19,352 nt of DNA from an uncultured Clostridium sp. (lineage in GTDB: Bacteria > Bacillota > Clostridia > TANB77 > CAG-508): assembly GCA_900557045.1 (NCBI GenBank), contig USQY01000032.1:1-19352 (forward strand), written 5' to 3'. The position numbers and the translations under genes are program-made. Under the pieces are notes generated by a model. That model worked only from the letters and a program-made list of their open reading frames with translations. It was not told the DNA's origin and did no database searches. Positions 8,441 to 15,414 of this stretch are shown here, one piece after another (the first letter of the stretch is position 1; each line of letters starts with the position of its first letter).

Positions 8441-8700
8441 GGGGGGAGTGTTTTGAGTGAGGGAAAATTGTGGGGGTATGGTTGTGTTGTAGTAAATGTT
8501 TGATAATTTGGTTGGTGTAATGGTTAATTTTTAAATGCTTTGTTGTATTGTGGTAGTGTTTGATAATTAATTTGTGTAGTGTTTGTTGAATTAAAAATGT
8601 TATATTGTATATTATATATATGTGAGGAGTGTTGTGATAAAATATAATTAGGATTGAAAAAATTAAAGTGTTTAAAATTAATTGAAGGGAATTGTTAATA
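8441..8700. other. Non-coding, nearly C-free G/T-rich stretch
   Basis: These 260 bases contain a single C on the + strand (8537), while G is common. The stretch also holds two degenerate direct copies of a phrase with TGTTTGATAATT (about 8481-8520 and 8541-8580). I see no gene in it. A weak promoter candidate for the trxB remnant is TTGAAT (8586-8591), 16 nt, TATATT (8608-8613). Confidence 0.7.
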
Positions 8701-9044
8701 TGTATGATGTTATAATAATTGGGGCTGGACCAGCCGGAATTTCAGCAAGTTTGTATACACGGAAGAGCTAATAAGAAAACTCTTGTGTTATATTATGGGG
8801 AATCTAGTTTGGTGAAAACAGGAAGAATAGAAAATTATTATGGTTTTGAATATGGAATTGATGGCAATGAGTTGTATAATACTGGAATAAATCAGGCTAA
8901 AAATATAGGTGTTGATGTAGTATTAAAGGTTTTTTTGCTTGTGGAGATTGCACAGGAGGATTACTTCAAATTTCTAAAGCAGTATATGAAGGTGCAAAAG
9001 CTGGTATTAGTGCTATTGAATATTTAAAAGAAAATAATACTTAA
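8700..9044 (+). pseudogene. Thioredoxin reductase (TrxB-like) remnant: internal deletion plus CGG +1 site
   Basis: The start is an intact FAD-binding N-terminus, MYDVIIIGAGPAGISASLYT (GxGxxG present). Codon 21 is CGG (8760-8762); skipping its C yields GRANKKTLVL, the conserved TrxB continuation, through to QAKNIGVDVVLK. There the sequence jumps to GFFACGDCTGG, LQISKAVYEG and AGISAIEYLKENN, the conserved C-terminal FAD-binding end, in another frame. Roughly 190-200 residues are missing, including the NADPH domain and the redox CxxC, so the product cannot be a working reductase. The join lies at a run of seven T (about 8931-8937). Thioredoxin follows immediately, as in many Firmicute trxB-trxA pairs. 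An assembly collapse cannot be excluded. Confidence 0.8.
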
Positions 9045-9135
9045 AGTATTTGCATAAAATATTAAAGATAGAATAAGGTTTATAGGTAAATCCTAATTAA
9101 AAATCTAATAAATTTGTATAAGGGAGTTTGTGAAT

Positions 9136-9465
9136 ATGGAAATAATAAAATTAAATAAAGAAAATTTTGAAAAGGAGGTTGTGCAATCAGAAAAAACTGT
9201 ATTAGTTGATTTTTATGCTGATTGGTGTGGACCTTGTAAGATGTTATCTCCTATATTGGAAGAGATAGCTAGTGAGTTGGGTGAAAAAGTAAAAGTTGGA
9301 AAGTTGAATGTGGATGAGAGTAATGATTTGGCTTTTGAGTATGAAGTGATGAGTATACCTACTTTAATTTTGTTTGAGAATGGTAAAGTTGTTGATAGGT
9401 TAACTGGATTGAGAAGTAAGGATGAAATAAGGAAATGGGGACGTTTTTCTTTTCCTACTTTGTAG
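9136..9465 (+). CDS. trxA: Thioredoxin, with repeat-derived C-terminus
   Basis: A 109-residue thioredoxin, the general cytoplasmic dithiol reductant. The active site W30-C-G-P-C34 lies in FYADWCGPCKM, and the cis-proline is in MSIPTL. The normal last helix (GLRSKDEIKK... in the family) is cut after DEIRK and continues WGRFSFPTL, encoded by family A copy 3, which also gives the stop TAG. The tail is therefore derived from the repeat. ATG 9136 is preferred (AAGGGA 10 nt upstream); a GTG at 9130 in the same frame is possible. It sits behind the trxB remnant, its expected partner. Confidence 0.92.
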   Translation: MEIIKLNKENFEKEVVQSEKTVLVDFYADWCGPCKMLSPILEEIASELGEKVKVGKLNVDESNDLAFEYEVMSIPTLILFENGKVVDRLTGLRSKDEIRKWGRFSFPTL

Positions 9466-9473
9466 ACATAAAT
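9431..9473 (+). repeat. Family A dispersed repeat, copy 3 (inside trxA 3' end)
   Basis: GGAAATGGGGACGTTTTTC, TTTTCCT, then the tail TTTGTAGACATAAA. It overlaps the last codons of trxA, which read GRFSFPTL and stop within the element. It faces copy 4, in inverse orientation, about 145 bp away. Confidence 0.82.
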
Positions 9474-9616
9474 TCTATGAATATACTACATTTTCAAGGA
9501 TTGGCTGTATTGGTGTTTAAATTAAAAATTTAATTTCAAAGTGTAAAGAATTTCTTATTGAAAAGAGTTTGAGAAACATAATTAATACAAATGTATATAT
9601 AACTAAAAAATGGCGG

Positions 9617-9664
9617 TTTATGTTCACCAAACAGGAAAAGAAAAACGTCCCTTTTTCCTTTTCC
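9617..9664 (-). repeat. Family A dispersed repeat, copy 4 (inverted)
   Basis: Read on the minus strand it has GGAAAAGGAAAAAGGGACG, TTTTTCTTTTCCT, then GTTTGGTGAACATAAA, the same layout as copies 1-3. Together with copy 3 it forms an inverted pair that brackets 9474-9616, a non-coding segment in which I see no gene. It lies just upstream of the PiT ribosome binding site. Confidence 0.82.
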
Positions 9665-9683
9665 TGTTTTGGAAAGGAGAGAA

Positions 9684-10675
9684 ATGAAGGCTTTAGTGTT
9701 ATTAATAATTACAATTTTAATTTTTACAAATGCAGTAACTGATGCTCCTAATGCTATTGCAACACTTGTGGGAACAAAGGTTATGGAATTCAAAAAAGCT
9801 GCATGGTTAAGTGCGGTTTTTAATTTAATGGGTATTATTGTAATGAGTTTTATTAATTTTTCTGTAGCTGATTGCATTAGCTCAATGGTAAATCTATCGG
9901 ATGGGTTTAATGGTTATATATTATTAATTTCAGCTATGCTGTCTGTTATAATTTTTGCATTAGTCGCATTAGCCTTTGGAATTCCAACAAGTGAAACTCA
10001 CGCATTAACTGCACGGGTTGACAGGAGCGGCAATTGCAGTGTATGGAGTAAAGGGTGTTAATTTTAGTGAGTGGTGGAATGTTGGTATAGGTTTAGTTTG
10101 GTCTATTATAGGAACTTTTATTATTAGTGTGTTAATTACAAAAATATTCAGAAAATTTATTTATAAAATAAATAATAATAAAATTAAAAAGACCCAAATA
10201 ATAAGTACTTGTGGGATGTCTTTTATGCATGGTGCACAAGATGGTCAGAAGTTTATTGGTATATTAATTATTTTTATGTGTTTATTAAAAAATGTTCAAA
10301 TTCCAGAAATTGTTTTGCCAACTGATTATTTTAATGTTATAATTTTTACAGCAATAATTATGGCAATAGGTGTTTCAATAGGTGGAAGGAAAATAGTAGA
10401 AAATATTGGTACAGATATGGTTAGTTTAAATATACAAGAAGGGCTTTTTAGTGATATTACAACAGTTATTACTTTGCTGATTGCTAGTTTGACAGGTTTA
10501 CCTGTAAGTACTACTCATGCAAAAACAATATCAATAATAGGCGTAGGTAAGGCTAATCGGAAACAAATTTAATTCAAAAAAAGTTGTGGAAATATGTAAA
10601 GCATGGATATATACTTTCCCAGTTTGCGGATTATTGTCATTTGTATTTGCATTTTTACTACAATTCTTAGTATAA
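9684..10675 (+). CDS. PiT-family inorganic phosphate transporter, requiring two +1 frameshifts at CGG
   Basis: A membrane permease for inorganic phosphate (metal-phosphate/H+ symport in the PiT family). The span is 992 nt; omitting one C at 10014 and one at 10558 gives 329 residues, a normal length for short Firmicute PiT proteins. Family motifs: N-terminal TNAVTDAPNAIATLVGT, central GIPTSETHALTA | GLTGAAIAV (site 1, Gly 111), MHGAQDGQK, and GLPVSTTHAKTISIIGVG followed by KAN | GNKFNSKKVVEICKAW (site 2, Gly 292), then a last hydrophobic helix ending at TAA 10673-10675. Both zero-frame codons are CGG, and +1 gives GGG and GGA. ATG 9684 is chosen from AAGGAG 6 nt upstream. No PhoU-like regulator precedes it. 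Confidence 0.9.
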
Positions 10676-10732
10676 TATAAGTGCGTAATACAATAATCAA
10701 ACAATTAAACATAGCAAGAAAGGAAGAAATAA

Positions 10733-11536
10733 ATGGAAACAAAAGAAAAAAGAAAAATAAAAATCTTTGGAATAAGTATATGGAGAATTTTAGCTTATTT
10801 TATTATTTATAGTGTTGTAGGATATATAATTGAAACACTGTATGGAATGTTAACTAAAGGAGTTATAGAAAGTAGGCAAAGCTTTTTATATGGTCCATTT
10901 TGCTCAATATATGGATTGGGTGCTTGTCTAATGATAATTTGTCTTCAAAAATTAAAAAAAAGTCATAATTATCTTTTTATTGGAGGAGCTATAGTTGGTT
11001 CAATTGTAGAATATGCAGTTAGCTTTTTTGGAGAAATGATGCTTCATGTAAAATGGTGGGATTATTCTGACTTACCATTTAATATAAATGGAAGAATATG
11101 TATTGCATTTTCAGTATTTTGGGGCATTTTAGCAATGTACCTAATGTGTTCATTTAATCCAAAAGTAGACAAATTAATAGATAAAATAAAGTCAAAATTA
11201 TCGCACTTAGTTTTAAAAACAATCATAATTACAACAGTTATATTAATGCTATTAGATTGTATTATTACAGGAATGGCACTTAGATGTTTTCAAATAAGAA
11301 AAATAAAAGAATACAACTTGAATGTAAATAAAAAAGAACTTGTTACAGAAATATATGATGATATATATGGAAATGAAAATTTATCAAATTTTATATATAA
11401 ATATTGGAATGATAGAAAAATGATATTAACATTTCCAAACTTGAAAATACAAGATAAAGATGGAAATATAATATATTTTAGAGATTTAGTACCAGATGTT
11501 AAACCATATTATTTTATGATTTATGAAAAAAATTAA
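10733..11536 (+). CDS. PF06541 membrane protein, paralog of the protein at 4690
   Basis: A 267-residue PF06541 protein (putative ABC transporter permease, function unsettled). Shared marks with the protein at 4690: YSVVGYIIET against YSCLGWGMEC, FLYGPFCSIYGLG against FLIGPYCPIYGVG, and KWWDYSDLPFNINGRIC against RWWDYSKNKFNINGRVC. A further membrane helix occurs at about residues 165-185. Instead of the coiled coil, it ends with a soluble domain of about 70 residues containing YDDIYGNENLSNFIYKYWND. AAGAAAGGAAG precedes the ATG. It is followed after 21 nt by the Mbeg1-like gene, and the three genes 10733-13683 look like one transcription unit. Confidence 0.87.
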   Translation: METKEKRKIKIFGISIWRILAYFIIYSVVGYIIETLYGMLTKGVIESRQSFLYGPFCSIYGLGACLMIICLQKLKKSHNYLFIGGAIVGSIVEYAVSFFGEMMLHVKWWDYSDLPFNINGRICIAFSVFWGILAMYLMCSFNPKVDKLIDKIKSKLSHLVLKTIIITTVILMLLDCIITGMALRCFQIRKIKEYNLNVNKKELVTEIYDDIYGNENLSNFIYKYWNDRKMILTFPNLKIQDKDGNIIYFRDLVPDVKPYYFMIYEKN

Positions 11537-11557
11537 AACAAAAGAAGGAGGAATATT

Positions 11558-12664
11558 ATGGCTAATATATTTGATTATATAGATTGGAGAGGAGATTTAA
11601 CATTTTTACAAACTCAGTTTAATGAAATAGATAATTTAATTTTATCAAGACTTTCATATTTTGATTTTGACGGAATAATAAAGGAAAATGAAGAAATAAC
11701 ATTAAAACAAGCATATGAAAGGTTTGAAAAACGTGGCTTAGAGAATGCCCACATTTTACAAAAAGAAGATATCGATTTATTTCCAGCATTGGCTAAAAGT
11801 GAAAGGTTTGGAAATTTATTATTAACTAAATATATAAATAAACGTGATATGAAACAAGAAAAACAATTTTCAGCAATTACAATTATACTACCAAATGAAA
11901 CTTCATATATATCATTTAGAGGGACAGATAACACACTTGTGGGTTGGAAAGAAGATTTTAATATGAGTTTTATGAAACTTGTTCCATCACAAATAGATGC
12001 TAAAAATTATTTAAATGATATATCAAATGATATTAAAGGAAAATTAATAGTTGGAGGACATTCAAAAGGAGGAAATTTGGCTGTATATGCATCAGCTTTT
12101 TGTAACTCAAGTGTTCAAGAAAAAATAATCGAAGTATATAATAATGATGGTCCAGGATTTTTAGAGGAAATAATCGAAACAGAAAATTATCAAAAAATAT
12201 TAGGAAAAATTCATACATATTTACCACAATCATCAATAATAGGAAGATTATTAAATCATGAAGAAAAATATACAGTAGTAAAAAGTACACAAATAGGAAT
12301 ATATCAACATGATTTATATAGTTGGCAGTTAATGGGAAACAAATTTGTAGAAATGAAAGAAGTAACAAATGAAAGTGAATTTATAGATAAAACTTTAAAA
12401 ATATGGTTGCAAACACTAAGCATAGAGCAGAGAGAAAAGTTTTGGATGGTTTTATTTGAAATTTTAGGTTCTACAAATGCAGAAACACTTTCACAAATAA
12501 GTGAAAAATGGTTTGCTAATTCAAAAACGATATTATTAACATATAAAAATTTGGATGAAGAAAGTAAACAAGTAATTAATCAAACACTAAAATGCTTGTT
12601 TAATATTGCAAAAGAAAATATTAAAACAGGCAGAAACATAAAATTAGAGAAAAGAGAGATATAA
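11558..12664 (+). CDS. Mbeg1-like protein (DUF2974), alpha/beta-hydrolase fold
   Basis: A 368-residue cytoplasmic protein of the DUF2974 / Mbeg1-like family, related to class 3 lipases. The N-terminus NIFDYIDWRGDLTF is the family signature, SFRGTDNTLVGWKEDFNM resembles the lipase oxyanion region, and the nucleophile elbow is G-H-S169-K-G-G in VGGHSKGGNLAVYAS. NNDGPGF may hold the acid residue. A lipase or esterase activity is inferred only from the fold; substrates are unknown. AGAAGGAGG precedes the ATG. It is packed between the PF06541 gene (21 nt) and the next membrane protein gene (5 nt), suggesting co-expression and perhaps a role in membrane lipids. Confidence 0.9.
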   Translation: MANIFDYIDWRGDLTFLQTQFNEIDNLILSRLSYFDFDGIIKENEEITLKQAYERFEKRGLENAHILQKEDIDLFPALAKSERFGNLLLTKYINKRDMKQEKQFSAITIILPNETSYISFRGTDNTLVGWKEDFNMSFMKLVPSQIDAKNYLNDISNDIKGKLIVGGHSKGGNLAVYASAFCNSSVQEKIIEVYNNDGPGFLEEIIETENYQKILGKIHTYLPQSSIIGRLLNHEEKYTVVKSTQIGIYQHDLYSWQLMGNKFVEMKEVTNESEFIDKTLKIWLQTLSIEQREKFWMVLFEILGSTNAETLSQISEKWFANSKTILLTYKNLDEESKQVINQTLKCLFNIAKENIKTGRNIKLEKREI

Positions 12665-12669
12665 ATATA

Positions 12670-13683
12670 ATGAAAGATAAAGGAAAATTATTAAGAAATT
12701 TAGCAATATTTTTGCTAATAATTATAATAACATTTTATATATTATTGAAAGATCAAGATTTGTTACAAATACTTGATATAATATCTTCAGTAAAAATACA
12801 ATATGTTATTATTGGAATTATATGTATGTTCTTGTATATAACTTGTGAAGCGATAAATATAGGAAGAACATTAAAAAAATTAAATGAAAAAACTACATTT
12901 TTGAAAAATATGAAATATGCTTTAATAGGATTTTTCTTTAGTTCAATAACACCAGCAGCAAGTGGTGGACAGCCTATGCAAATATATTATATGCATAAAG
13001 ATAATATATCAATTTCAAATTCGACATTATCACTTTTAATAAATTTAAGTAGTATGCAAATTATAACAATAAGTTTTGCTTTAATAAGTTTGATGTTTAA
13101 TTATAAATATTTAAATAGGTTTTTAATAATATTTTTTATTGTGGGGGTATTGTTAAACTTAAGTGCTTTAATATTATTGTTAATAGGAATATTTTCTAAG
13201 AAGATGACAAATGGATTGGTTAATATTTCAATAAAGGTATTGAAGTTTTTTAAGGTGAAAAATATAGATTCTAAAAAGGAAAAGCTTGAAAAGGAATTGG
13301 TGAAGTATCAGGATAGCGCGGTTTATATAAAAAATAATAAACTGTTGATTGTAAAAATTTTGTTAACTACTTTAGTTGAGTTCACATTATATTATAGTGT
13401 TACATATTGGACATATAGGGCTTTGGGATTATCAAAGTATAATATTTTGGAGATTATAACAATGCAGTCTGTGTTATATGCTACTGTTTCAGGAATCCCT
13501 TCTCCAGGAGCGGTTGGAGTAACTGAAGGTGCATTTATGGAGATTTTTAGGTTTGTGTATCCTCAGGCGGTAATGAGTAGTGCAGTGTTGTTGAATAGGG
13601 GAATTAATTTTTATTTCTTTGTGATGTTTAGTGGTGTTGTGGTGTTGATTAATTATGTGAGGTGTAGTAAGGTTAAGGGGTAG
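12670..13683 (+). CDS. LPG-synthase transmembrane / YbhN (PF03706) flippase-like membrane protein
   Basis: A 337-residue polytopic membrane protein of the PF03706 superfamily (lysylphosphatidylglycerol synthase TM region, UPF0104). The marks are FFSSITPAASGGQPMQIYYM in the first half and SGIPSPGAVGVTEGAFM near the end, with about eight hydrophobic segments. The soluble aminoacyl-transferase domain of MprF is absent, so a stand-alone flippase or transporter-like role is more likely than LPG synthesis. It starts 5 nt after the Mbeg1-like gene. Codon use changes within the gene: A-ending codons at the 5' end, then TTG, AAG, GAG and GTG from about 13200 on. Its stop TAG overlaps the putative target duplication of element B3. 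Confidence 0.88.
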   Translation: MKDKGKLLRNLAIFLLIIIITFYILLKDQDLLQILDIISSVKIQYVIIGIICMFLYITCEAINIGRTLKKLNEKTTFLKNMKYALIGFFFSSITPAASGGQPMQIYYMHKDNISISNSTLSLLINLSSMQIITISFALISLMFNYKYLNRFLIIFFIVGVLLNLSALILLLIGIFSKKMTNGLVNISIKVLKFFKVKNIDSKKEKLEKELVKYQDSAVYIKNNKLLIVKILLTTLVEFTLYYSVTYWTYRALGLSKYNILEIITMQSVLYATVSGIPSPGAVGVTEGAFMEIFRFVYPQAVMSSAVLLNRGINFYFFVMFSGVVVLINYVRCSKVKG

Positions 13684-13686
13684 TGA

Positions 13687-13845
13687 CGAGAGAAAGAAAT
13701 TTGTTACTTTTGAAAAAATAAACTCCTTCAAACGCGTTAGAGTGCGTGTTGGGTTTGTTGGATTTGTTACGATAGTGACTTTTGTTAAAAGTTTGAGGGC
13801 TCAGGTCGGAGTTTATTTTTTCAAAAGTAAAAAATTCTTTCTCCG
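13687..13845 (+). repeat. Family B palindromic element, copy B3, with possible 5-bp target duplication
   Basis: Left arm 13690-13726 and right arm 13808-13843 form an almost perfect inverted repeat of about 36 bp. The interior shares TTCAAACGCG, GAGTGCGTG, TTGTTACGATA and GGGCTCAGGTC with B2. AGTGA occurs directly on both sides (13682-13686 and 13846-13850), as expected for a 5-bp target-site duplication. Arm position AATAAACTCC/GGAGTTTATT differs from B2's AACAAACTCC/GGAGTTTGTT at a paired base. Confidence 0.85.
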
Positions 13846-13905
13846 AGTGAGGTTAGTACTCCAGCTAGGCTATAAAATTAGTTTATAGAAAGGAAGATTG
13901 AAGTT

Positions 13906-15216
13906 ATGAGATTAAGTAAGTTAAATATAAAGAAAATAAATTTATTAGATGTAGATGATAATTATTCAGCACAAGATATATTGATGAAAATGGGGGAATT
14001 GTATCAATTTGAAAGTGGTATATATGCATATGGAACAATATGGTTAAAGCTTCAAAAAAATATTGAAAATATAATTATAGAAGAGCTTGATAAAGCTGAT
14101 TGTATGCAAGTTGAATTCCCAAAATTGCAACCTAAAAAAATATGGGAGCAATCTAATAGATGGAGTGTATATACTAAGGAAAATGATATAATGTACACAA
14201 TTGAAAATAATTTAGGTGAATATGGGTTAGCACCAACAGCAGAGGAATGTGCAACTATATATGGAAGTAATAGATTATTATCATATAAAAATTTACCAGC
14301 TACATATTATCAGATAAGTGAAAAATTCAGGAAGGAAATTCGTGCAAGAGGGTATTTATTTAGACCTAGAACTTTTACAATGATGGATGCATATTCATTT
14401 GACAAAAGTAAGGAAGATATGAATAAAACATATAATAAAATGCATGAAGTATATTTAAAAATATTCGAAAGGTTAGGAATAAAAATAATTCCAACTGTAA
14501 GTGATGGAGGAACAATGGGTGGAAATGTATCTGAGGAGTTTCAGGCAGTAACAGCTTTAGGCGAAGATACAATTTTATATGATGAAGACTTAGATGTAGG
14601 AATTAATAAAGAAGTTTTAGATTTTGAAAATAAAGATGAATATTTGGCACAATTGAATATTAAAGATATTAGTAAAATGAAAGAATATAGTAGTGTAGAA
14701 TTAGGAAATAATTTTCAATTAGGTACAAAATATTCAGAAAGTATGGGATTATTTTTCAAAGATGAACAAGGTAAAGAAAAACCATATTATATGGGATGTT
14801 ATGGAATAGGTGTTGGCAGAATTGTTGCAACAATATTAGAAAATAATGTAATAAAGGAAAATGAAAAAATAAAAGGATTTTCTATACCAGCAAATATAGC
14901 ACCATATAAAGTTCAAATTATTTATAAGGAAGATAAAAAGAATATTGCTGAAGATTTATATAAACAGTTGAATGAGATGAATGTACCTTGTATTATAGAT
15001 GATAGAGATGATGAATCAATAGGTTCTAAAATTAAAGATGTACATATAATGGGAACACCATATGTTATTGTATTAGGAAATAGGTTTGAAAACGGTATTG
15101 TGGAAATAGAGGAAACAAAGAGCTGCAAGAAGTATGAAGTGGATTTTGAAAAAGTTGGGATGTTTTTAAGGAATTCGGAAGGAATTCGGGACGTTTTAGT
15201 TTTCCTACATAATTGA
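13906..15216 (+). CDS. proS: Prolyl-tRNA synthetase, short form without editing (INS) domain
   Basis: A 436-residue class II synthetase that charges tRNA-Pro. Motif 2 is visible as SEKFRKEIRARGYLFRPRTF followed by DAYSFD; GAPTAEE-like GLAPTAEECA binds ATP or substrate; motif 3 is GCYGIGVGRIVATILE; the anticodon-binding domain follows (NIAPYKVQII, IIDDRDDESIGSKIKD, GTPYVIVLG). The INS editing domain that lies between motifs 2 and 3 in the roughly 570-residue bacterial form is replaced by about 60 residues, so alanine-mischarging must be cleared otherwise. The end, NSEGIRDVLVFLHN, is encoded by an 11-bp duplication plus family A copy 5. It holds the only in-frame CGG (15187-15189) outside the frameshift sites; a +1 shift there would end the protein at TAG 15197-15199 as GIGTF. 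GAAAGGAAG precedes the ATG. Confidence 0.9.
   Translation: MRLSKLNIKKINLLDVDDNYSAQDILMKMGELYQFESGIYAYGTIWLKLQKNIENIIIEELDKADCMQVEFPKLQPKKIWEQSNRWSVYTKENDIMYTIENNLGEYGLAPTAEECATIYGSNRLLSYKNLPATYYQISEKFRKEIRARGYLFRPRTFTMMDAYSFDKSKEDMNKTYNKMHEVYLKIFERLGIKIIPTVSDGGTMGGNVSEEFQAVTALGEDTILYDEDLDVGINKEVLDFENKDEYLAQLNIKDISKMKEYSSVELGNNFQLGTKYSESMGLFFKDEQGKEKPYYMGCYGIGVGRIVATILENNVIKENEKIKGFSIPANIAPYKVQIIYKEDKKNIAEDLYKQLNEMNVPCIIDDRDDESIGSKIKDVHIMGTPYVIVLGNRFENGIVEIEETKSCKKYEVDFEKVGMFLRNSEGIRDVLVFLHN
15168..15189 (+). repeat. 11-bp tandem duplication at the proS 3' end
   Basis: AAGGAATTCGG occurs twice in direct succession (15168-15178 and 15179-15189). Without one unit, the frame would read LRNSGRFSFPT and stop, the same repeat-encoded tail as in trxA. 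The duplication thus shifted the proS tail into another frame and placed CGG in frame. Confidence 0.85.
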
Positions 15217-15222
15217 CATAAT
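15181..15222 (+). repeat. Family A dispersed repeat, copy 5 (inside proS 3' end)
   Basis: GGAATTCGGGACGTTTTAG, TTTTCCT, then AATTGACATAATTT. It is the most divergent copy, with the left stem disturbed by the 11-bp duplication. It codes for the end of proS. The following stretch to 15414 (about 190 bp) holds only short peptides-sized frames without ribosome binding sites; I see nothing convincing in it. Confidence 0.7.
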
Positions 15223-15414
15223 TTTAGAATGCATAGGATAAGAAAATAAATAAAAATATGATTAAAGGAATAAAAACTAATATGATATGTAATGTTGCAT
15301 TAGGAAATGATGGATGTTGTCAGTGGTGAATGAAAAAAGAAGATATGAAATTCGATGCATAAATTGCTGTAAGAGGTATATAAAAAAATAATGTATATGG
15401 AGGATAGATAATAT

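Noticed and set aside
8262..8456. A 64-codon open frame across element B2
   Set aside because: It is entirely made of the palindrome, with no ribosome binding site and no protein-like conservation.
8928..8940. A programmed -1 slip at the T7 run in the trxB remnant
   Set aside because: Frame repair alone would not restore the missing 190-200 residues; a deletion or assembly collapse explains it better.
15257..15328. A 23-residue Cys-containing peptide frame between proS and the next gene
   Set aside because: No ribosome binding site and no recognisable pattern.
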